This document shows positions 13,876-18,144 of a DNA stretch of 18,144 nucleotides, piece by piece. The notes under the pieces are model-generated. The model searched no databases. It was not told the origin of the DNA and was given only the letters and a program-made list of their open reading frames with translations. This DNA is from Treponema sp. GTDB lineage: Bacteria; Spirochaetota; Spirochaetia; Treponematales; Treponemataceae. Each line of letters starts with the position of its first letter. Within the stretch, counting starts at the first letter, position 1. The stretch spans positions 1 to 18,144 of the forward strand of contig JAILNY010000162.1 in assembly GCA_024691105.1 (NCBI GenBank). The letters are read 5' to 3'. The translations under genes and the position numbers were made by a program.

Positions 13876-13904
13876 TAATTATGCTCAAAACGCCACTTTG
13901 TCAA
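13876..13904 (-). promoter_or_regulatory. Leftward early promoter P1
   Basis: On the minus strand, TTGACA (13899-13904), a 17-base spacer and TAATTA (13876-13881). It lies 67 bases before ATG 13809 and would drive the operon down to about 7318. Upstream (13905-13936) is an array of T-tracts at 10-bp spacing, like that of P2. Confidence 0.75.
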
Positions 13905-13950
13905 GTCTTTTTGTGTCTTTTTGTATCTTTTTTTATTTAAATTGTGGGCG

Positions 13951-13980
13951 TATAATCATATAAACCAAAAAAAGGAGGTG
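13951..13980 (+). promoter_or_regulatory. Rightward repressor promoter and ribosome site
   Basis: TATAAT 13951-13956 with only a T-rich weak -35 17 bases before, and a very strong AAAGGAGGTG (13971-13980) before ATG 13985. It is divergent from P1 across about 50 bp, so one repressor could control both. Confidence 0.65.
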
Positions 13981-13984
13981 TTTT

Positions 13985-14326
13985 ATGCTGCCAATTTATG
14001 AACGCATAGGAAAACTATGCAAATTGAAAAAGACCACTATCAATGAAATGATGATAGCTGTAGCTCCAGAAGATGCAAAAAGCCCGCGGGATATATATAA
14101 CGGCTGGCGACGGCGTAACACTTACCCGCGAGCTGATGAGATTGTCAGGATTGCTAATTATCTGAATGTTTCTGTTGAATACCTGGTAACCGGCGAAGAC
14201 AAGGATTTTCCAAAAGATTTTTATTGCAAATACAAGGAATACGAAAACCTTATTATGCTGTTACCAAAATTAAGCAACTCAGAATTGCGCGTTGTTGAAG
14301 ATGTAGTCAAATCTATGGCGAAATGA
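13985..14326 (+). CDS. XRE-family (CI/Cro-like) repressor
   Basis: 113 residues. The N-terminal half is a helix-turn-helix: ERIGKLCKLKKTTINEMMIAV, an insert with PRDIYNGWRRRNTYPRADEIVRIANYLNVSVEYLVTGED, the layout of small XRE domains where the segment before YLVTG is helix five. The C-terminal 40 residues form a helical dimerisation tail (YENLIMLLPKLSNSELRVVEDVVKSMAK). No peptidase domain, so RecA-triggered self-cleavage is unlikely. Divergent from the early operon and next to the integrase, it is the probable lysogeny repressor of P1. Confidence 0.9.
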   Translation: MLPIYERIGKLCKLKKTTINEMMIAVAPEDAKSPRDIYNGWRRRNTYPRADEIVRIANYLNVSVEYLVTGEDKDFPKDFYCKYKEYENLIMLLPKLSNSELRVVEDVVKSMAK

Positions 14327-14329
14327 TTT

Positions 14330-14359
14330 CATTGAGTTTTCTAGGGTAAAAACTCAATG
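14330..14359. repeat. 11-bp inverted repeat after the repressor gene
   Basis: CATTGAGTTTT (14330-14340) and AAAACTCAATG (14349-14359) form a perfect 11-bp stem with an 8-base loop, and share the AAAACTCAAT unit with the neighbouring direct repeats. Confidence 0.6.
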
Positions 14360-14369
14360 AAAACTCAAT
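14349..14369 (+). repeat. Tandem AAAACTCAAT pair, left (arm-type site candidate)
   Basis: Two AAAACTCAAT units start 11 bases apart at 14349 and 14360. The same tandem pair with the same spacing recurs at 14578-14598. Paired short repeats flanking an integrase-proximal region are the layout of arm-type binding sites for lambda-like tyrosine integrases. Confidence 0.6.
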
Positions 14370-14385
14370 AAAAATTTACCACTAG

Positions 14386-14417
14386 GGCGAAAAGAAACGA
14401 AAACTTGTCGCCTTTTT
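14386..14417 (+). terminator. Possible terminator of the repressor transcript
   Basis: GGCGA (14386-14390) pairs with TCGCC (14408-14412), with extra AAG/CTT pairing inside, followed by TTTTT. The stem is short and the call is tentative. Confidence 0.4.
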
Positions 14418-14447
14418 CCTATAAGAAAAACAGGAGAAAAGAGTTAT

Positions 14448-14513
14448 ATGGGTATAAGCCCTATTGATTTACAGCCAATCGCCAGGCGTAATGCCGTTAT
14501 TTTCCGGATTTAA
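14448..14513 (+). other. 21-codon open frame in the candidate attachment region
   Basis: ATG 14448 has AGGAG about 11 bases upstream and encodes MGISPIDLQPIARRNAV and so on before TAA. The start ISPIDLQ is reminiscent of N-termini of small spirochaetal proteins that I recall, so this might be a phage copy of a host gene's 5' end at an attachment core. The recall is uncertain. It may equally be a chance frame. Confidence 0.3.
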
Positions 14514-14577
14514 TAAAGTTATATATTATATAGATTTACGGATATTTACGTTTAATTGATTGATTGGAAATCGGGCA

Positions 14578-14598
14578 AAAACTCAATAAAAACTCAAT
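14578..14598 (+). repeat. Tandem AAAACTCAAT pair, right (arm-type site candidate)
   Basis: Units at 14578-14587 and 14589-14598, 11 bases apart, 229 bases from the left pair and in the same orientation. They end 19 bases before the integrase start, so integrase binding here could also autoregulate its gene. Confidence 0.6.
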
Positions 14599-14617
14599 AT
14601 TTTTGAGGAAAAATTAA

Positions 14618-15808
14618 ATGGAATATCATATTTTCAAGAAAAAAAGCGTTAAAAACGGAAAAACAAAATATAACTGGTATTACTGGTATTGGAATGCTGA
14701 CCATACAAAGCAGATTCAGAAAGCTTGCAAAAAATGCAAGTCAAAGCGGGAAGCTGAGCTGTATGTTTCAGCCTTGCAGCCTCAAAGCCTTGTAAGTCCG
14801 CTGATCAAGGATATTGCATCTGCAATGTTCGTTCCTGGAAGCATGAATTATTTAAGGCGTGAACAGCTGGGGAAATCAATCAAGGAAAACACGCTGAAAA
14901 TAAAGCGAATGTATATCCGTTATATCATCCGGGATTTTGGCGATATGGATATTCGCGACCTGACAGCTACAAAACTTCTCAGGCATCTGCTTTTAATGAA
15001 CGATACATCCGCATCCTGGAAAAATCAATATATAACGACGATTGAAGATCTTTACACCGAAGCTATCTGGAGCGGAATCGAAGTAAATCCGCCGCGGTTC
15101 GAGCGGTTTGTTCAGAAATCCAAAAAAGCAGATATTTTGACGCTTGCCGAAATTGAAGCTCTTTTTAAGCCTGAAAACTTTCCTGATAGAGCCTCTTTCC
15201 TTCTCCTGCTGCTTACACTTTCTGCCGGACTTAGAATCAGCGAAGCTCGCGCATTTACGCCTGAACAGCTCTACCTAAAAGAATCAGCCATTCTGGTAAA
15301 CGGCTTTTTAGACAGGCATACTGATAAACGGAACTCTTATAATAAGCTGGGAAGCATGGAAGATAAAAAATGGCGCATTGCCTTAATTCCTCCGGCGACG
15401 GCTCAGCTGTTGCAGAATTACATTGACGAAACAGGCAAAAAAGGCGACGAACTTTTGTTTACGCACTGGAGCTGCAAACGCACTTATCAGCAGTTTGGCG
15501 AAATCAGAAAATGTTTTGAACTTCCACCGTCGGAGAACTGCTATCACATGGACTACATCGAAGACATATTTCATAGAGCTGTAAAAAAAGCCGGAATTGA
15601 CACCAGCGGCCGGAAAATTACGATGCACAGTTTGCGTTATACTTATGTTACCAGGATGCGCCAGCTCTATGATGGCGAGCTTGTCAGAAAGATGGTCGGC
15701 CATGCTCAGATTGAAATGACTGATTATTATACACGCAATGAATTAACTGAAACTTTGCACGCGCTGGCTCAGAAAAATCAGAAAATGCTTGATTTTTTCG
15801 GCGAGTAG
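14618..15808 (+). CDS. int: Tyrosine-family phage integrase
   Basis: 396 residues. The N-terminal arm-binding-like domain has a basic aromatic start (YNWYYWYWNADHTKQIQKACKKC), a SAM-like core-binding domain spans about 85-165, and the catalytic domain has Arg206 in GLRISEAR, the HxxR box HSLR (His337, Arg340), GHAQ with His362, and the nucleophile in MTDYYTR, probably Tyr371. All four key parts are present, so the enzyme should be active. It integrates or excises the phage, or resolves multimers if the element is episomal. ATG 14618 follows GAGG in TTTTTGAGG. The upstream 290 bases carry arm-like repeats. Confidence 0.95.
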   Translation: MEYHIFKKKSVKNGKTKYNWYYWYWNADHTKQIQKACKKCKSKREAELYVSALQPQSLVSPLIKDIASAMFVPGSMNYLRREQLGKSIKENTLKIKRMYIRYIIRDFGDMDIRDLTATKLLRHLLLMNDTSASWKNQYITTIEDLYTEAIWSGIEVNPPRFERFVQKSKKADILTLAEIEALFKPENFPDRASFLLLLLTLSAGLRISEARAFTPEQLYLKESAILVNGFLDRHTDKRNSYNKLGSMEDKKWRIALIPPATAQLLQNYIDETGKKGDELLFTHWSCKRTYQQFGEIRKCFELPPSENCYHMDYIEDIFHRAVKKAGIDTSGRKITMHSLRYTYVTRMRQLYDGELVRKMVGHAQIEMTDYYTRNELTETLHALAQKNQKMLDFFGE

Positions 15809-15858
15809 GCGATTTTTTGCAGGGGCTATTTTTATTTTTGAACACGATTTTCGTTAAA

Positions 15859-15900
15859 AACGCCGTTGATTTTATGGGAAAACCATTGAATCACGGCGTT
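15859..15900 (+). terminator. Bidirectional terminator-like hairpin after int
   Basis: AACGCCGTTGATT (15859-15871) pairs with AATCACGGCGTT (15889-15900) with one bulge. On the minus strand it is followed by TTTTT. It would end the integrase transcript and shield int from leftward reading. Confidence 0.6.
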
Positions 15901-16074
15901 TACTCTTTGCCAGCTTCCAATAGGAAACTCGTTTAAATTCTTTAAATTTAAATTTATCTTTTTTACACCTTTAGAATCTTAAATATAAGAATAAAAAGTT
16001 AGATATATATATAAATCCATAGGTCAAAATGTAAATGTAAATGTAAAAAAGTTATAAAAAAGTAATTTTGTATT

Positions 16075-16107
16075 AAACGAGTTTTGAAAAAATAAGAAAA
16101 CTCGTTT
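16075..16107. repeat. 11-bp perfect inverted repeat
   Basis: AAACGAGTTTT (16075-16085) and AAAACTCGTTT (16097-16107) with an 11-base A-rich centre. AAACTCGTTTA also occurs at 15925-15935, so the unit is present three times around this region. Confidence 0.6.
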
Positions 16108-16403
16108 ATATAAGCGAATACTTTTAAATTCTGTTTTTTACTTTTACATTTTACGCTTTTTATTACTTTCAAAAGTAGTCTGTATTCAATCAGCTGCAAA
16201 AAGGTACTGTCAAACGGGGGTGGCTGGGTGCAATTAGTCGGCGCGCCCTGCCTTTTGTCATTTGTGTGTCATGTTCTGGTTAAGATTAAACAATAGTTAA
16301 ACTTACACTTGTTAAAATTAAACAAAGGTGTTAAAATGACATAAAACAACAGAAAAACTGCCAAAAAAGCATAAAAACTGCGCTGGCGGTCCTGAGGGAA
16401 AAA

Positions 16404-17108
16404 TTGGCTGAGGTAACGCAAACAGTATTTGCAAGCATGGCCGGCGTGAATCGCTCGGCAATCTGCATCGGAATAAAAAATAAGTCTCTTGTTCAGAACT
16501 CTGCGGGAAAACTTGACACTGATAATCCTGTGAACAGGCGTTATCTGGATAAACACCAGGCGAAGCTGCGAAGTCAAAATGAGTTTGAAACTTTTGGAAA
16601 TCAGATTGAAGTGGGAGCGGTCAAAAAAGCTGCGGCCGGTCCAAAGAATCTGGAGACTGACAGAAACGGTGTAGCCGGCGAGCTTCTTAATCTGACGATG
16701 CGCGAATTGATTCAGCAGCATGGAAGTATGGCCAATGTAGAACGGTACACAAAGATTGTTAAGGATCTGACTGTTGCAGACGAAAAGGAACAGCGTATTC
16801 AGGAACGCCGGTTAGAACAGATTCCTAAGGATTTTGTTCAGGCCAGCGTTTTTGGTTTTTTAGAGGCTTTAATGAATAAGCTGCTGGACCTTCCGGAAAG
16901 AATTGCGGATCAGGCGGTTGCGTATGTTCAGGCAGATGCGGAAACTGCGCGAAATAAAATCAAAAATCTTTTAAGTGATGATATAACGGCTGCAATCATG
17001 GATTCAAAAAATCAGATTATTAACGGAATTGAAAACATGAAGGGCAGATATTCTCAGGAAGACAATCTGCGCGACATTGTGAGCGATGCGATGGAGAAAA
17101 CTGAATGA
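16404..17108 (+). CDS. Terminase small subunit-like protein (N-terminal HTH, helical)
   Basis: 234 residues from a TTG start at 16404, supported by GAGGG about 6 bases before. The N-terminal 50 residues, TQTVFASMAGVNRSAICIGIKNKSLV...LDTDNPVNRRYLDKH, have the layout of Nu1-type and Mu-like packaging proteins: HTH, then a loop read as LDTDNPxNRxYL. A charged middle (KRNGVAGELLNLTMRELIQQHG, then helices rich in Glu/Lys, RIQERRLEQIPKDFV) suggests oligomerisation. Such proteins recognise the packaging site and hand DNA to the large subunit, expected just right of the window. A plain regulatory protein is the alternative. Confidence 0.75.
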   Translation: MAEVTQTVFASMAGVNRSAICIGIKNKSLVQNSAGKLDTDNPVNRRYLDKHQAKLRSQNEFETFGNQIEVGAVKKAAAGPKNLETDRNGVAGELLNLTMRELIQQHGSMANVERYTKIVKDLTVADEKEQRIQERRLEQIPKDFVQASVFGFLEALMNKLLDLPERIADQAVAYVQADAETARNKIKNLLSDDITAAIMDSKNQIINGIENMKGRYSQEDNLRDIVSDAMEKTE

Positions 17109-17317
17109 GAGATCCTTATATTGTTCGCCGTCGGCGGACCGGCATTGAAGCCGGTTATCTGAAAAGGATAATGGAGCTTGAAGAACATCTCGCAAAAGCA
17201 AAAGAACTTCTTGATGAGTTTTTAGATTTTGAATCGAGTTGTATGGAACGAGGTATTTATATTTCTGACAAGATACGAGCAGAAGCAGAGCAATTTTTAA
17301 GCGAGGTGGAGAAATGA
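17105..17317 (+). CDS. Hypothetical small helical protein
   Basis: 70 residues. Basic N-terminus (MRDPYIVRRRRTG) followed by a coiled-coil-like helix (LKRIMELEEHLAKAKELLDEFLDF). Its ATG overlaps the stop of the terminase-small-like gene by 4 bases, and its own stop overlaps the next ATG by 4 bases, so expression is coupled. Not recognised. Confidence 0.75.
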   Translation: MRDPYIVRRRRTGIEAGYLKRIMELEEHLAKAKELLDEFLDFESSCMERGIYISDKIRAEAEQFLSEVEK

Positions 17318-17553
17318 CAGCTGTTGAACATCTGAAAGATTTTATTGAGGGTGAAAATTGCAATGCGAAAAAACTTATTATTGCGATTCCTGAGGACCTG
17401 AAAGATGGTGAACGGAAAATCATTCATTGTCCGGTTTGTGGTAATAAAACTTATGTAATGAGGACCGGCAAAGAAATCAGGGTAAGCTGCGGCGGTTGTA
17501 ATATTGATTTGCAATTTATTAACGGTTTACAGGGGAGATTGAAAAATGCTTGA
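17314..17553 (+). CDS. Small zinc-ribbon protein
   Basis: 79 residues. HCPVCGNKT and VSCGGCNIDL provide two CxxC pairs, 18 or so residues apart, a classic zinc ribbon, so the protein probably binds zinc and nucleic acid or a partner. The N-terminal 38 residues are a strand-helix segment (LIIAIPEDLKDGE). It is coupled on both sides by overlaps of 4 and 8 bases. Phage small zinc-ribbon proteins of this type commonly sit near packaging genes and lack assigned functions. Confidence 0.75.
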   Translation: MTAVEHLKDFIEGENCNAKKLIIAIPEDLKDGERKIIHCPVCGNKTYVMRTGKEIRVSCGGCNIDLQFINGLQGRLKNA

Positions 17554-17791
17554 GAAGACAGAAAGAAAAATATTCGCCTGTGAATGCAGGGATTATGACA
17601 TTTTACTGGACGGAAAAAAGTTTGTTGTTTCCGGGGAAAAGTTGGTGGGATGTATTTTTGATGATGATGCAAAATACTTCGAGGGTGCTGTATTTGATAA
17701 GCGGGATTCTGGTTATGAGCTTGGCGGTACAGTGGAACTGTCGAAAAATGAATTCCAGGAAAGAGTAAGCTCTTTTTCTGAGATTTTTTAA
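17546..17791 (+). CDS. Hypothetical small protein
   Basis: 81 residues, strand-rich and acidic (KIFACECRDYDILLDGKKFVVSGEKLVGCIFDDDAKYFEGAVF... GGTVELSKNEFQERVSSFSEIF). Its start overlaps the zinc-ribbon gene by 8 bases, with AGGGGAG upstream. It is the last gene of the coupled set, with a T-rich tail just after the stop. Not recognised. Confidence 0.7.
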   Translation: MLEKTERKIFACECRDYDILLDGKKFVVSGEKLVGCIFDDDAKYFEGAVFDKRDSGYELGGTVELSKNEFQERVSSFSEIF

Positions 17792-17805
17792 TTTTGGCTT
17801 TTTTA

Positions 17806-18114
17806 CCAGCCGGACATTAAAGGCAGCCGGCTTGGATTCAGGTTTGAGTTGTTACTGTAATTCCTGAATCGACATAAAAAGGGGAATGGCTTCCCGGTGC
17901 TGATTACAAGGCAGAAAAGCCCGGTTAGATGGCGACGTGGACGCTTGCTTTTAAGAAGCTCGTTGAATCGGGGCGGAACAACTAACCGGCCACTGAAAAG
18001 GTGGCAGAATAAATGTTCGATGAAATGAAACGGAAGCTTGTCTTTCCCTGGGCGGTGTTATTGTTTGGTCGCCCTCTTTGTTGAAAAAGTGTTACTACTT
18101 TTGAAAGTAGTAAC
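17806..18114 (+). ncRNA. Candidate structured RNA region after the packaging operon
   Basis: A run of hairpins without a convincing gene. Stems: CCAGCCGG 17806-17813 with 17827-17835 (one bulge); GATTCAGG 17835-17842 with CCTGAATC 17863-17870; GGGAA 17882-17886 with TTCCC 17891-17895; CCGGTTAG 17921-17928 with CTAACCGG 17982-17989; GCCAC 17989-17993 with GTGGC 18001-18005; GGGCG 18050-18054 with CGCCC 18070-18074; and a perfect 10-bp stem 18091-18100 with 18105-18114. Short frames (ATG 17930, 18 codons; ATG 18013, 23 codons) are too small to claim. Could be a long UTR structure or an RNA gene; unassigned. Confidence 0.45.
18091..18114 (+). repeat. Perfect 10-bp hairpin before the next gene
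   Basis: GTTACTACTT and AAGTAGTAAC with a TTGA loop, followed by TTAAAAAAAA, not a T-run, so termination is doubtful. Its centre matches an inverted copy at 16165-16179. Confidence 0.55.
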
Positions 18115-18129
18115 TTAAAAAAAATATAA

Positions 18130-18144
18130 CGAGGTTTTGAAAAA
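18130..18144 (+). promoter_or_regulatory. Ribosome binding site for a gene starting just beyond the window
   Basis: CGAGGTTTTGAAAA closes the window and closely resembles the TAGGAGTTTTGAAAT leader of the gene at 104. A start codon is expected within a few bases to the right. Confidence 0.5.

Larger units (their letters stand above)
15809..16403. other. Gene-free AT-rich region with nested inverted repeats
   Basis: 595 bases without a credible gene. It holds a bidirectional terminator-like stem (15859-15900), AAACTCGTTTA at 15925 and again at 16098, a perfect 11-bp hairpin (16075-16107), a triple TGTAAA tract (about 16029-16046) with a reverse copy near 16142, a GC-rich island with GGCGCGCC near 16240, and four GTTAA/GTTAAA repeats between 16278 and 16336. 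It could contain an origin, a packaging site for the terminase that follows, or both. Confidence 0.5.

Noticed and set aside
13664..13888. 74-codon leftward frame upstream of 13664
   Set aside because: It starts with an isoleucine run in the promoter region with no ribosome site and overlaps the P1 -10. The 55-residue frame on the same strand fits far better.
15925..16178. CRISPR array
   Set aside because: Repeats are short, AT-rich, partly inverted and unevenly spaced, with no regular spacers.
16269..16721. 150-codon leftward frame opposite the terminase-small-like gene
   Set aside because: Antisense of a coupled operon whose forward genes overlap neatly; no ribosome site seen.
17881..18030. 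Arg-rich 43-codon frame starting at a GTG near 17897
   Set aside because: Very basic, low-information sequence with no ribosome site; more likely a by-product of a structured GC-rich segment.
1..18144. tRNA genes
   Set aside because: I saw no segment with a cloverleaf and a GGTTCGAATCC-like arm; a tRNA scan of the window would settle it.

Overview
The window is a stretch of a temperate tailed bacteriophage genome, or prophage, with plasmid-like maintenance genes. Recognisable hallmarks are a diversity-generating retroelement (DGR) at the left, a long leftward early/replication operon with SSB, ParA, ParB and a primase-helicase, a divergent XRE repressor, a tyrosine integrase, and a terminase-small-like packaging gene at the right. 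Strong AAGGAG ribosome sites and TTGACA-type promoters fit a Firmicute or spirochaete host and argue against Bacteroidetes. A Treponema-like host is my best guess, but it is inference only.

Layout. 1-91: tail of an upstream (tail-region) gene. 104-3069: DGR cassette in the order variable protein (C-type-lectin/FGE-like, VR at its 3' end), Avd, template repeat, RNA spacer, reverse transcriptase. All 15 VR/TR differences over 133 bp fall at template adenines, and an 8-bp/4-nt hairpin sits at the VR 3' boundary. 3038-4847: leftward small-gene operon with its own promoter, one member split by a one-base shift at an A8 tract. 4848-5142: terminators and that promoter. 5143-5679: two small leftward genes. 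5700-5994: a strong leftward promoter carrying a 20-bp perfect palindrome, followed by a structured RNA that ends in a terminator-like hairpin. 5995-7283: an AT-rich block with a D12 adenine methyltransferase and an ASCH-like protein. 7318-13809: the early/replication operon. It includes a 55-residue gene (13642-13809) hidden under a longer spurious frame.

13810-13984 is the divergent control region between the early operon and the repressor (13985-14326). 14327-14617 holds paired 11-bp repeats that look like integrase arm sites around a candidate core, then the integrase (14618-15808). 15809-16403 is gene-free, AT-rich and full of inverted repeats. 16404-17791 is a tightly overlapping four-gene packaging-side operon starting with a terminase-small-like protein. 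17792-18144 holds no convincing protein gene but a run of hairpins, and ends in a ribosome site for a gene just outside the window.

Working together: the repressor would hold the early operon off. The integrase, ParAB or both would maintain the element. Primase-helicase and SSB replicate it. The DGR diversifies a receptor-binding or display protein of the virion. Integrase and packaging genes lie inside the phage map rather than at an edge, and parAB is present, so a phage-plasmid or a circularly permuted phage contig is a serious possibility.
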